DNA of 64,000 nucleotides, taken from contig NW_024881321.1 in NCBI RefSeq assembly GCF_018691265.1, positions 13,457,387 through 13,521,386 on the forward strand. The letters are read 5' to 3'. The notes beneath the pieces were generated by a model, which was not told the DNA's origin, did no database searches, and saw nothing but the letters and a program-made list of their open reading frames with translations. Position numbers and translations under genes: made by a program. The DNA is from Tyto alba. Lineage: Eukaryota > Chordata > Aves > Strigiformes > Tytonidae. This document shows, piece after piece, positions 1 to 13,012 of the stretch (its first letter is position 1; each line of letters begins with the position of its first letter).

Positions 1-1902
1 TTTCCCCCTGTCCCCCTACTAAAATAAAGAAGAACAGAAGAGAAATACACAGTTTTGAGAACAACCAGGAGACAATACTGCAGAAGAGACTCTACATCCC
101 TTTTTGTTTTAGAGCTCTTGGAGCAGCTATACTGAATCTGCATTACAATGCTTTGCCTCTGGGCAGCAGCAATACCATAGTATACTACGGTTAACTATAA
201 ATGTTTAATCACTGCCTATGATCTCAGCACAGTCCACCAGTTTCATTTTGTGAGCATGGGCCAAGCTGTGCAGAAATATCCTAAATCAAGGTTTAACAGC
301 ATCAGTTAGAAATTACTCTGGCTGTGAATCCTCTTATCTCCTCTTATTCATACTACCCAGCTCTGAAGGCAGACTGCTTTTCCAGCACAACTGTTAAACC
401 TAAAGATGCACCCCACAATGCAGAGCACGTAGACAAGCAAATTAACTCCCAGTCACATTAATGTTATCTAGACCTCAGTGATATCCACACTCCTACAAGC
501 TACAAAGCCAGCTGTCTGTTCTCTGTGAAGCAGAAAAGTCATAGTAGGACCCAGAAAAAGTGAGAAAATGAGATTGATCAAGTTCAATTCAGTAATGCTG
601 TTTTGCATAAAAAGAAGCTTTATGGTAAGTAACTAAAGAAGAGATTTCTTTCTTCACTGGAAGTAAAAGAAAAAACAGGAAACAAACAAGGCAGGATGTA
701 ATAGAAAGGTCCATTATATTATATGTTAAACTGAATTTTCAGGCCCCCAGGGCATAAATAGTCTAAAGATGTAACGAACTGACATTCAACATCCTGTAGG
801 CTAATTATGAGCAACTGCACTAGTAATCCTGAGTGAACTATTCACCTTCTTCAGTGACAGAAATGCACTGGTATAACCTGACTTTAATAATGGACTGATA
901 TCTCCAACATTGTGTTTTAATGAGTTCTGATTTGATATTAGTAACATCTTGCCCCATATTAGTGTACTGGTGATGGCCTCCTACAGTTTCTCTTTGAAAA
1001 TAAACTAAATTAGGATCACAGAACAACAGATTTTGTAAACTCCAGTGAATAATCTAAAAGACAGGAATTGATCTATAACAAGTGTATAGGACATTAATAC
1101 GAGAATAATTTTGTGGCTCAGAAGTTAAATAATCAAGTCTGTGCCTGTGAAATGTGTGCCAGATATTAACATGTCTATATTTTAGACAGTTAACTAAATT
1201 TGTAAATAAATAACTATTTCTGCATACAAACACACATTCTCTTTGCAAAACTACATAGCCCTTCACCAGGTAATGCTATTTTTTTTGGTACTCCAGTGGA
1301 TGATTCTGCTCTGTACACGTGCATTTTGTGCATTTCTTTTAGTAGTCATTTAGCTGTTTTACCTGAGTTTGGAGGACATACCATTGAACAACCATTGTAC
1401 AATATTTGGAAAATTACTGCATCGTAAAGCCCCACTGCTCCAACCGAGGTTAAAATGTACTTTTCAGAAGTGTCTTTTTAAATGAAGGACCAATGTTGTT
1501 CCCCAAACAAGTACCACACACAGTCATGCTCTTACACAAGAAATTGCTTTTTTCTAAAGAATGTCGTGTGATTCTTTGGTTATATATTTTTTTTCCACTC
1601 TAACAAAATGGAGTTGCAAGAGGTTGTACTGGTAGAGAGCACAAGGATCCTCTCTCTAAACCAGTCAGAGTAAGCCACTCAGCCTGTAAGTAACATAACT
1701 ATCTTTATTTAAAGATCTCTCCCAGACTCTGCATGCCTTGTATTGGTTTATTCCACTCATTTTTATCTGACATTCCACAAAACAGTTTTGAGATCTGTAC
1801 ATTACCTTTTGCCTGTTGCTTTCATAATGTGCACCTTCCCTTCAAAATTACACAAAACTGTTTAGATACAGGCCTTCTCACACCTCTTTCATTTCTGCCC
1901 CT

Positions 1903-1928
1903 CCCCCCCCCCCCAAAAAAAAAAAAAA
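1903..1928. repeat. Compound homopolymer (C)12(A)14
   Basis: Twelve C residues are followed directly by fourteen A residues. It is a simple repeat, prone to length polymorphism and sequencing error. Confidence 0.95.
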
Positions 1929-3199
1929 GGAATATTTGGGGAGCCAGTAAGAAAACCTTGCAGTGCTTGTCTGCTGTCAAATATTCTGCATTCTATATAA
2001 CAGGTCAAGCCTTTAACTTACTTCTGCTCCCTGCTCACGGTAACAAGGGAAAAAGATAGGGGCCCATATCCCAGCTGTAAAAACACAGGGTGCATTTTGG
2101 AAGCCCGCTCTTCTCACCTGTTCCCTTCACTGAAAGCAAGGGGCATGCCTATTTCGATATTGTCACGAAGTGCTCATTAAATTATTGCTCATAGCAGGGG
2201 GCAGGGATTCTTTTGACTAAGTCTGTTAGCCAGACTCCTGCAGTGACTCTCCTCTGGATTCCCCAGCAGGCATCTCTTTGAAGTGCTTATAATAAATGGA
2301 ATACAACTGGGAGAAATCAGAAAGGGCAATGTTGACAACTGTCATAGCAGGTTACAGCTTGAATGGGAACTGAGCAGAAGGTCTCTCTTTCTGTCTCTCT
2401 CATACCTCAGATCTCCTTAGCATCATTTCTGGTAGGCATCCAACCTCCATTAGCAAGAGTTTCTGGAAAATTGCATTCCTCCCTAAATTCTCTCCCTGCT
2501 GTAAACGTAATGCACTGTTCCAGGCCACCAGGTCTTCTAGATGAAATGGTTTTGCAACTGTAACAGCATATCCACTATGATAGGCAAAGTGCCAAGATAT
2601 AATTGGTGATACATAACAGAAATTACAAGCAATATTAATGGAGGATATATTTCAAGGAAAGACCCATTTTCATTCCAGAAGCATTTTTATGCCATTATAT
2701 AAAGGGCAAAAAAGTTAATGCTACTAAATATGGTGTAATTCCTCAGCAACCATTTTTATCTGATGAATGCTATATATTTATGCTGTACCGCAAATTGCCT
2801 CATCAATTATCTCATTTCATCAGCACTAGAAAATTCAAAATATATGACAACTTTAAAATATCCACTAACAGCTGATAGTTTTACATACTATTTAATATAC
2901 TGTGAAAGCACGTGTGTTTTTTAAGTAAAACTTTTTTATGTACTAAAATACACATACATACTACTTTAGTTGGTAATAGTAACTGTAAGTTCCCCTGAAG
3001 TCAGGAAGATTGTATCTCATCCATGTTCCAAGCATTCCAATATTTAATAATGTTTTCAGCTCTTGTTGCTTTGCAATATCAACCTCTAAGGTGAGGGCTT
3101 AAAACCCCAAGAAAAAGTTAAGATACCTAACATATGTTGTTTGAAGGCTAAATACAAGAATCAAGGAAAGCAAATAAAGGTTAAAAAAAGCCAGATTTC

Positions 3200-3218
3200 A
3201 AAAAAAAAAAAAAAAAAA
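3200..3218. repeat. Poly-A tract, 19 bases
   Basis: This is an uninterrupted A run. No retrocopied gene or SINE body is recognisable immediately upstream, so I call it only a simple repeat. Confidence 0.9.
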
Positions 3219-6044
3219 GGGAAGACAAAAGCCACTTGATTTGAGATTTTACTTTTTCAAATAACTCTAGAAAATTCCTGTTATAGCAAAGACTGATGCT
3301 ACACAATCCAATTGGCTTTCACAAATCCTAATTTCTATGGTTCTACAAAAAATACCATCCGACTTAGTGGGAATTCCAGTTGAATGATGCTAAAATGTAA
3401 TCTAACACTCTGAGCAATAGAAACTCATTGTGTTCTTGTTCTGAATGATAATTTGGTGCATGTGTGAGACAAGCCTGAGGCCTAACCAGGACTTCCCACA
3501 GAGAGAGGAGGAACAGGCAGCATGGTATGAGCCCCACAGCAACACTTTCAAGTGCTGTATTTCAAAAAAAAATATCAGACTATGTATGGTAGAGAGGATA
3601 CATGGACAGAAGCACTGATTAACTCTCCAAAGTACAATTTCAACTTTTCATCTTTCAAAAACTTTCTGAAATCCATCATTTTTAGAGTAACTGAAGAACA
3701 AGAATAAAGTATACCAGTAAACAAAAAACACAGTAGTGATGAAAACAGAGCACTACTAAACTGTGCAAGAGATTGTGCCAGATTTGAAGAGAAATAGCAG
3801 TTTCAATAGTTTTCACGAGAATGGATACTGACAAACTATCTGGGGACTAAAATTTTACACAACATATGCAAACATAGAGAAGATGATCTCCTTGGACACT
3901 GGGGAAATGATTTGAAATAAGATGTCACATATTCTTTGAAGTGACTCCTCCTAATGCAGCACTGGGTTAATGTCACTGGCCTTAAAGTTAGCTGTCATAC
4001 TACTTAATTGCAAATTCCAAAATAACCTAAGTTATCCTATGATGTTCTGTCCATCAAACTGGTGCAATAGCTATTTTAAGGTTGGTCATGTGTAGGAGAT
4101 CACTGATGCTGAAAAAAATTGCATCACTGAAATATTTGTCTAATTAATTCTCAGATTAAAACATAACACAAAACAAAAAGTGCAATTGTACAGTTATAAA
4201 GCAATGTCACTTCTCATCTTGGCTAGGGACCAGGGATTATAACTTCTAGGCTTGTATATCTTCTCGGTATGCACCAACACTTCTCTCCTCCATGCCCACA
4301 ACTCCATTCTCCATTTGTCTGTACTGTGGACAGAGACTAACTTACACACTAGGCAAACCAGGACTTGGAGGCACATTCCAAAATTTCCCACTTGCTTTTG
4401 ACACGATGTTATGCTATCTCAAATGTTGCCAGAGATAAAAGAGTCAGTACTCAAATACATAGAAGTTATTATAAGAAAGAGAAATTGAAAGTCAAAGGGA
4501 CTCTGACTTTGGCTGTAGGTGACACTGAACTCATATACAATCATCTTTCTCAAATCTGATTCAACATACTTGCCTTCAGCTTCCCTTAAAGCAACGAAGA
4601 CATGATATTTCCCTACCTGCACAAAAAAACTTCCATAAACATCACTAAGAAAAATGGTTGGAAAAGGCTCAGGTGATTTACCCCAACAAGATGCTAGTCA
4701 GTCTAGACACTGACTATCCATACTGTTTTGGCGTAGAGCTGTGAAAGGCTCTACAAGCAGTTTGCTCTAAGTTTCTGTTGACTACACTGATACTTGTCTT
4801 CTGAACAGCTCCTTAAATCTTTTATTCCATTCCAAAATGTTTGCCCAAAGAAAAAAAGAAAAATTACTGATATTCCTTCTATTTTTACCCATCACAGAAA
4901 GTAAGATCATACTAAGACTTAACTGATCCCAAAGATAGCCTTTCAGTTTTGTCTTGTTTCAGAAGAAAAATGGAAAAAAACTCCACCCATATTTTAGTAA
5001 CAGCTATTCAGGTATCATCATATGAAACATAGATTTTCCAAATTTGAAATGTTACTGATTCTTTTTTTATACCACTGAAGTAGCACCTAAAATCAGCTAC
5101 CAGAAAAAAAAAAAAAAATCTGAAAAAGTAATATAAAATTGTTACAAAGGAGATGAAAATAATCTTTATAAATAGCAACAATACCTTAAAAAATACTCAC
5201 ATAATTATTTGTTTTCTCATATTTTAAGCTCTTTATATTGCAAAGGTATAGTCATGACCATGTTAGTGACAATTTCAATGGTTTAAGACATCAGCATCCC
5301 ACAGAAGTGCTAGAAGAAAGGATTGTCTGAATATTCCTTAATCAATTTCAGTAGAAAACCTTTCAAAATACGTCCACTGGTCTTTTTAATTAAGCTGGCT
5401 AGCTGTGTACTGTAGCACTAAGGATCACATAAATTCCTATAGATGAAAGTAGCAACTCTCAACACGTGCATGGTAACAAAGACCAAAAAATAAAATATTT
5501 TAGGAAAAAAAGAGAGACAAAAGAAGAGTAAGGTTACTTTTACTGCACCAGTGATTTGGAAGGCTGCAACACACATGAAAATCAAAATAATTGCTCAAAT
5601 GCAGCCCAGGATTGAACTTCTATAAGAAACAATAGGAATTTTGAGAAGTTGGCATTTACACAATTAAAACTTACCAAAAATTCAAAATGAAAAATCCAAG
5701 TTCTAATTTTCAAACCTTGTCTAACTTTGAGGAATCTTTATATCATCATGTGTCAATGACTGAGTGACTAAGTGATCTGTGCAAGGTAAACAGTTTGCTA
5801 TTGGATTTGTTTCCCTTTTCCAATTAGATTGGAGTTTTTGTGCAATTTGGCCTTGCCAACCGGTAGCTGCTAGAGATGCCCTGAATTTTAATTTAATATC
5901 ATTGCTTGCAAATTCTATCCATATGTATATGATCACTATCATTTTATTAATATTTACTTTTTAAATAAAGATTTTATCTATTTTAAATATTTATCCAGTG
6001 CTCTCAGCATCAGTCTGAGTTCTATCAGGGAGTGAAGTCCAACA

Positions 6045-6105
6045 GGCAGTTGAACTAAATTACTGTTGTGGGTCCCTTCCAACTGAAGTAGTCTATTATG
6101 TAATG
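6045..6105 (+). mobile_element. CR1 LINE 3'-end fragment
   Basis: The stretch carries the diagnostic order of avian CR1 3' untranslated sequence: a GTTGAACTAAAT-like version of the usual 'gttggactagat' phrase, then GGGTCCCTTCCAACT, then a degenerate ATTCTATG-type tail (TCTATTATG). Only about 60 bp are recognisable. CR1 elements are typically severely 5'-truncated and make no clear target duplications, which fits. Divergence from the consensus is high, suggesting an old insertion. Confidence 0.75.
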
Positions 6106-7481
6106 TTTATTTAAAAATAATAGTAGCATTAATAATCATTATTGCAGACAGAGAAGTAAGAATATTGATCACTGTTCATACAAAATAGGTGCTTGTCATA
6201 CAAGATTATCAAACTCCAATTTTACATGCACCAAGATTTAGAAATTGAAGCATATACACATACTATTGCCAAATAGAATGAAAGATCTTAGAAAGTTTAG
6301 ATTTGGCATTTTTATTTGGCTCTCAGACTAATATCCAGAATTTATATAATTATCCAAATTCTATTTTGGGGTACTTCCAATAGTTAAAATCACTGAAAAT
6401 ACTTTTCTTCAGACACACTGCATATTCAAAGGCAAAAGAAAATATATGTTAGAAATAAAATGTTTATTTTCAGGCTATGCAGGAAGCTGAAGTGGGTTTT
6501 GTACCTTAATAGGTAAAGAAAATACATTTTATGGTAAAAGATAGGAGTCTTGAACAAAACTTCAATTTTTAAAATGTCTTCCCAAATGCTGTCAAACTCT
6601 GAAAGTGTCCACATTATATAGCTGTAGCAGAACCTTCATTTTAAGAGATCATTACTTATTGCCAGATCTTACCTAAATAATCAACACTTTACCCTTGCTA
6701 GGTTTACTTGCTAGGTTTTGGGACAACATACTAGAACTTTCCTTTTCTCTTATTCATTACTAAGCTGCCTGAATACTCATTTTAGTAACAATATGCACTG
6801 AGACTGAAATATAATGCACTACTTGATGTCAAGTTCTGTGAAGACAACCTTGAGATTTAAGGGTAATACGTCTGTTCTGAAAGGTACAACATTGCTGTTG
6901 ATAGTGCTGTTAGATGTTTAATTTTTTCAACAGACTTTAGAATCACTGACTGAATGAAATGGCACAAGTTTCATAGTAAGGAGAGCTATAAAAGTAGTCT
7001 AAGGTAGAATTTGAATGCAAGGCATTAAAAATGTATATGTTGTTCTATATAATGCAAATACACATTAATCTTACCAAGCACTATCCTTTTATGTGTAAAA
7101 AACAAACTGATCAATAGGATACAAATGGAAGAGTGTTTTTGACTTTGGCAAAGGAGAAAAAAAAAAAAAAAAAAGTAAGATTTGTCCTCATCCTGATTCA
7201 AGAATAAAGTCCTCTTTAAAAAAATCATAATGATTCCTACTTGTATTATACTTAAAAAGACTATATTTCTCCTTTCTGTTTGACGACAGTGAAAAAGGAC
7301 TAAATCTTATTTTTAATATTCTTATTTGACTAAATTAGAGGCTTAACTGAAAAACCCAGATAAGATACAGCTAGTTCAATTTGTTCAATAGAAACATGTT
7401 TTTTTTTTTTTTAAAATCTTTCTCTCATAAATCTTAATAGTGAAATATATAAGGAACAGAAAAAGTAAGAATCTCTTTTAC
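6106..7481. other. AT-rich gene-free DNA
   Basis: I see only non-repetitive AT-rich sequence with an 18-base A run at 7157-7174 and a 14-base T run at 7399-7412. No supported gene. Confidence 0.6.
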
Positions 7482-7598
7482 TCCACAGATGTGAAATTAA
7501 TTACAGAGATAAGTGAGTTACCAAGGGTTATTCAAAATCTTTAAAGAAGTTAGAGACCGAACAACAGATCTCAGCCCAGTGCTTTATCAACATATCAT
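7482..7598 (-). mobile_element. Antisense MIR-like (CORE-SINE-type) remnant
   Basis: On the plus strand the order of phrases matches the reverse complement of MIR-type amniote SINEs: CACAGATGTGAAATTAATTA (usual 'cacagatggggaaactgag'), then ACAGAGATAAGTGAGTTACC (usual 'acagagaggttaagtaactt'), then GACCGAACAACAGATCTCAG and CCAGTGCTTTATC (usual 'gaacccagatctc...ccagtgctttaacc'). The co-linear match over about 115 bp is far better than chance, though every block is mutated. The exact subfamily cannot be named without a search. Confidence 0.6.
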
Positions 7599-9599
7599 TT
7601 TTATGAGTGGCACAATGTCAGATCTATTATCTTATTAAAAATACTTATAGCCTCCTCTAAATGCACAAACTATTATATTGGGGAACAAGGAGACAAACAA
7701 CAAACAGAAAGTAAATATCAGGGGAAAAAAGAATCATTTTTCTGTATAAACCATGAACACGTAATCTTCCTTCTCTTCAGAAATTTGTATGCTATCAACA
7801 CAATTTTGACCACAGAACCATGCATGGACATTCTTACAAATGCAGTACTATTCAAGAAATCCTACTTGCTTATTCCAAATACTGGATGTAAGCTCTCACA
7901 GACCTTATGGGGTGCATTTTAAACACACAGATAGAATTCGGGGGATTAAACACAAAGCTTACACCCGCATTGGTGATACAGCAAGGAAGTACTATACTGG
8001 GAAAAAGTATACGAATTCAAAAAGGATGAAGCTCATAAAGGATGGGAAGGCCTCTTTTTCACTCAAATATGTGGGAGCTTGAGGCTCCATATCACTCAAT
8101 ATCACATTAGCAAGATGCAGCTCTTTTACTGATCCTCATCACTGGACACACATCCCCCTGGTTGCTCAAGACAGGCCTTTTGCTTTCAGCGCTGCTTTGC
8201 ACTTGATCTCAGCTTCATAATGGGTAACAAAAGATCATGCTAAAATAAGCAAACAAGGTCAATGATGACTTTTATTTGAGCCTTTCTATGTATATACACT
8301 GCCTGAGCCCACCAGCTGTATAGCAGCAGGATTCACTTCCAGATGGATCAAGGGCAAGAGTATCAGTCACTCTTTGGGATCCCTGTCTACTGAGATCAAA
8401 TCCATAGGTTAAGGAGAATAAATCTTAGCTGTTCAGAGGCATCTGAGGGGAGTTTGCTGTTCCCAAGGGAACTACATCTAGCAAGCTATAGCAAGCAAAG
8501 CCTGGTGAAGTATTACGGTTCAGATACAGTTAAGTTCTCTTTTCAAGTGAAAATACAATGAAAACAAACCCCAAATCCAAACATAAAAATGTCTCACACA
8601 GCTAACACTGGACTTGCATTCAGAAACAGTTTCACCCTGCAGTTCTGCAACGTTTCTAGTAGCATGATCCCTTGCCATGGGATACCAGATGCTTGCTGCA
8701 GGAACTCTTGGGTATGTTTTATCCTTTGAATAGAGGTTTTGCACCCACGTTCAATTACAGAAATTTAATGTATGACAAGGGAAAATGTTTAAGAAATTAC
8801 AGTATGTCTGTGTCATAACATCTACTCCAAAACATGAGGAAAAAGCTGTAAATTTGAATTAAAATCTTCCACATGGAAGCATGCTGCTTTATCACTGAAT
8901 CACTAGTTTAGTTTCCCTTTCAATGAATTAAATTCTGAGACTCTGACAATAAAGATACACATATTGAACACACTGTTATCCCTTTATTAAGAAAAAAAGA
9001 TCTTGCTTCAGCCTTAATTGTGTTTTCCTCAAACAGCAGGAAGAAATAATTCAAACCAAAGCAAATCCAAATATTCTTTAAAACCCAAATTAAGAGTTCA
9101 TAATCCTGACAAAACATTTTCGTGTTGATTGGTGATCTACTGCAACTGCGATCACAAACTGCCTTCACAAAGAAGTAGGGAAAAACAAATCCAAATTAAT
9201 ATACACTTTAACAATACTAAACTAAATTAAAATAAAGCACTAGAAAAAACCTATTTGTTTATCCACTTCAGGCCTTTTTAAATCAAACGTTCTTATTATG
9301 AAGAGAAATGCCTTCTAACATAAACTCATGCAGTACTTCCATTGGTACAATAGTACAGGTAAAGCATAAGAAATTAGTAGAAAGGAATTTTCTCCCTGAG
9401 AGGAACACAGTAGGATACAGTTTTACATCTGAAGAATGGGTACATCTTTGTTCTGAGGGAGAATGAAACTGAAGGGAAAACCAAATAAAACAAAGCCAAA
9501 AAACCTGCCCCAAAACAAAAAAATACCCACAAAACAAACAACCTAAGACCCCTGCACAGCTCTCGGTGCATTTTAAGGTGAAAATCCCCAGCAGACATA
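7599..9599. other. Gene-free DNA with one basic short ORF
   Basis: The stretch is mostly unique. An 80-codon ATG-initiated open frame at 7840-8082 is rich in Lys, Arg and Tyr in its C-terminal half but matches no family I know. Between 9480 and 9550 an A/C-rich tract dominates. That tract creates an artificial hydrophobic, Cys-rich open frame on the opposite strand. No gene is supported. Confidence 0.55.
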
Positions 9600-10110
9600 C
9601 TACTACTGTGGTGTAAACTATACCACAGTTGCTACCACTCATATTTTTACATAATAGTGTATCCATGATATCAGTCCGTTAAGGATTATCCCGTCTAGCA
9701 GATGCTGAGTAAGCACTTCAGCAAACAGCTTCCACCATGCTCCCCATGGCTACATTGCTAGCAGAAGCAAAACTGTCTCACTTCCAGCTAACTGGGAATG
9801 TCTACTTAAGCTGCAGCATCACCACAGAGGTGGTCTGCCACAGTACACGGTTGCTAGACAAGCATTAAGTAGACAGGCAGATCTGGGATCCAACATGGTT
9901 AGCAGAGATAAGGCGTGAATACTACCTTGGCTCTGAAGAGGACAGAGGGACAGTCACACCAGAAGCAGCTCCAGATTCCTAACACTGGGATCTCATTTCC
10001 CCACTAATCCCTGAAAGCCACAAGTCTTGTGGTCAATATTTTCCACCGCCACCTGCGTGGAAGCTGCTTACAAATGAAGAATGTAGGCTGGAAAAGCTAT
10101 CTGAAGCATC
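9600..10110. repeat. GC-richer block with inverted repeats, possible old DNA element
   Basis: The block is visibly less AT-rich than its surroundings. It carries three perfect inverted repeats: ACTGTGGT at 9605-9612 with ACCACAGT at 9622-9629, TGTCTACTTAA at 9799-9809 with TTAAGTAGACA at 9865-9875, and within the latter ACCAC (9821-9825) with GTGGT (9830-9834). Nested inverted repeats with GTAGACA-type arms recall non-autonomous DNA transposons of sauropsids, but I cannot place outer terminal repeats or target duplications. The element call is inference; the inverted repeats are directly visible. Confidence 0.3.
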
Positions 10111-12929
10111 CCCTGTCTCTTCCCACTCTCACTTGCTCCCATGAACACAGCTGAAAGGAAAAGTAGTAGAGGACTACAGTCCTTTCACCAAAAGAGTAAA
10201 TGATATATTATTCAAGTTAAGTAGCATATGCTTACCTGACCAGGAGGGGTTTCTTTTATCAGTTCATACATGTATAAACAGCTATAGGATGATTTTTCTC
10301 TGCTCATTTGAAGGAGTATGTGCTTCAAAGACCCTGCCAGGCTATTCAGCACTGTAAAAAATAATTAAGTTTAATTGAAGCCAATGAACATCCCATTTAC
10401 TTAGTAGAAACTTTAGTTTCTACCACCTTCCTGAAACATTTTCATCTTGAGATGACAAAGTGTGGAGAACACAGTCCCACCACTGACTCAGCTGGGGATG
10501 AGAGACAGTGTCAGTACACATCCTGTAACAGATGGCTTCTGACTGCTTAAATAAAATAAGCAAGTAGGCGCTTCTATAGCTGTTTATCTTCTTTTCTCTC
10601 TCAGGCCTCATAGATGTAAAAGCAGCAGAAGAAAATGGCTAGATGTCATCACTGTTTCAACACCAGGCAGAGGGAAAGCAGAAAATACAACTTTTTTGGT
10701 ATACTCATCAGTTTGAATGAAAAGCTGCACATTATTTATGAGATGTGTGAGAAACAATCTATTGTACTGAACAACGATAGTCAATCCTAGACATAAATTC
10801 TCCGCTGGTCGATAACCACTATACCCATTCCCTTAGCCATGAAAATGACCTGACAGAGCCATAAATTCACACATTGTCCATTTTTCACTGACGAGCTCCC
10901 CCCCCCCCAGACAGTCTGCAGTGCACCAGCCATGACATCAGTATAAACATTTACTCATTTATTATTTTATGTTGACTGCTTTTCAGCTTCCTGACAAAGG
11001 ACAGGCAAGTAACAATAGTCATATAACCTGAGTCAGGTTCAAGACCCAAGCACAGGCTGAATATAGGTTTCAGAGACGGCACAGTGTGCTAGCACTTCCT
11101 ATCCCAGCAGTACACTGAAACTCACTAAATATGGATTTTCTTCTGACACAAAAACTTCCATAAATCTATAAGGTTTCAGTTTATGCATACCTAAAACAAA
11201 TTTTCTACCTACAAGTTTCTTTCAGACAACCAAACAGAAAACTCAGTCTAAACTTAGTGAAAATCTTAATAATGACTGGCATTGACCCAAAATCTTTCCA
11301 AAGAGCCTGACTGATAATTAGTACATTTTCAATGATTTGCCCCTTTTGGGGCCAGTGTTCTAATGGGTTTTAGTGCTAGCAAATCGGTGCTAGGATTTGT
11401 TCTGTGCATTAACGTGCACTGAGTGTTAAGCTACTTATTTGTAATGATACTGTTCCTGTAGGAAAGCCTGCCTTGATTGTTAATGATACTTGAGGCTCTT
11501 AATCTTAAGGAGGGGGAGAGAAACTGCAGGGTGTGGCATAGCCTGTTACATAGCTTGTCATTTACTGAAAATAAAAACCTCACTTAATGCCATTGATAGC
11601 ACTCAGAATATTATAATAGGCATTTAATTTCCTAAACAAATTGCATTTTAAGAAGCTGGAGCAATCTCTTAAATTACTTCCTTTTCATTGTTTATATTTG
11701 TTGTTGTTTTTTAAGCTAGGACCTATTCAAAAGCAATTTATTTGAAAAGAATAATTTGAAGAAATTTGCTCTTACCTTCCATTACTCTCATATCAATTTA
11801 TTTTTTTAAAAAATTAGCAGCACAAATAAGAAAGACCAGCAATATCTTATCCCACTTCCCGATTAAACCTTAAAGACTGCTCTATGATGAGTATTACTGC
11901 ACTGCTGCCTAATAGGATATACTGTTGATACATTAATTGGTTTATTGACTACTTCAAAGTTTTACAACTTTTCCTTCAGCCCACTCTGCCCTTTTTGTGA
12001 ACTCACCCAAATAATTACCAGGTTCAATAACCTAAATTATATTCATTAATATTATAATAGGTACATGTAATTAAAAAAGAGCAATAACACAACTATTACC
12101 AGCACACAAGTATTCCTATTGACTTCATAAGACTGATTTTGCAGTCTTATGTCTGAGCAAAAAACTGCCCAGACAATGAAGACTTTGAATATCCAAAATA
12201 AGATCCGTATATGCACAATATCAGACTTCTGAGCATCAGAAACTATAATAAAAATAAACTGGAAGAACAAGACCTGTAATGCTTATTTACATGTAGCTAT
12301 GGTCGAAAATTTTATAATATGCAGATAAAAAAGAAGTATGAAATCTAGATTGACTGGTAAAGTACCATAAAACAACGTCATGCCAGATTGCCCTGGTGCT
12401 GTCAACCTTTTAAAAATTTCATTCCAGTCTTCCCAAAATATTTTGAAAATATAAATTACAGAAAATAATAAAAATGTTTTGTCTTACCTATCCAGTTGGT
12501 AATTCAAACAGAAAGCCAATTTAACAAATTCTCTGTAAAACACAAATTTCAAGTTTGTCAAAACTCTGTTACAGAATTGAAGCTGCACAGAGATTGAAAG
12601 AAAAATTCTAGATCCCTTGTAAGTATCAAGCAATTTAACACAAATATACACACACCATAGGACACATCTATGGGACTTGGGCTTGGCCCTTCCATTGGAA
12701 GCACTATCTTTACCTTCTAGGGACAAAATGTCAGTTAATTTGCAAAGTATTATGTCACAATAGAAGTAATCTTATGTTTGTAAATAGCCACATGCATTTA
12801 TAGACATGTATATATAAAAGAAAGTACTGTTGACTAAACAAAAACACAGAGTAGTAGGAAAGCCTTCAAGCATGACAGAAGGATGTGAGCTCAGCTGATG
12901 GTGCAAAAGATAAAAAGGACAGGATTCAG
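10111..12929. other. AT-rich gene-free DNA with one strong short hairpin
   Basis: There is a nine-base C run near 10900 and a perfect 10-bp stem at 12126-12151. Otherwise I see ordinary non-coding sequence. Confidence 0.6.
12126..12151. repeat. Perfect 10-bp inverted repeat, 6-base loop
   Basis: CATAAGACTG at 12126-12135 is mirrored by CAGTCTTATG at 12142-12151 with an ATTTTG loop. The stem is too short for a typical microRNA precursor, and flanking bases do not extend the pairing. Confidence 0.85.
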
Positions 12930-13012
12930 TATTGAAATAAGACACTGAAAGGAGGTCAAGTGACTTAGTGAATCAGCTGCTGACCTCATATCAAACTCAG
13001 TCCTAATCACAG
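12930..13012 (-). mobile_element. Possible antisense MIR-like remnant
   Basis: The phrases GAGGTCAAGTGACTTAGTGA, then AGCTGCTGACC and CAAACTCAGTCCTAATCAC, resemble the order of an antisense MIR ('aagtcaagtgacttgcc...gcagctgacc...gaactcaggtctcc'). The match is shorter and weaker than at 7.5 or 21.8 kb. Confidence 0.35.

Larger units (their letters stand above)
1..6044. other. AT-rich gene-free DNA
   Basis: No reading frame here shows a recognisable domain, and the short open frames have AT-driven residue composition. Simple-sequence features inside are a compound C12/A14 tract at 1903-1928, a 19-base A run at 3200-3218 and a 15-base A run at 5104-5118. No tRNA, rRNA or LTR was recognised. Exons of a large gene cannot be excluded by reading alone. 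Confidence 0.6.

Noticed and set aside
4649..4700. Possible antisense CR1 3' tail (AATGGTTGGAAAAGG)
   Set aside because: Only one short phrase resembles the consensus. The octamer end and the 'gggacctt' phrase are absent.
9605..9629. 8-bp hairpin as a microRNA precursor
   Set aside because: The stem is far too short and does not extend. The other hairpins at 12.1, 42.6, 43.1 and 48.5 kb fail the same test.
9283..9666. 127-codon Cys/Phe-rich ATG frame, minus strand
   Set aside because: The unusual composition comes from reading the complement of an A/C-rich tract at about 9480-9550. There is no conserved Cys pattern that I recognise.
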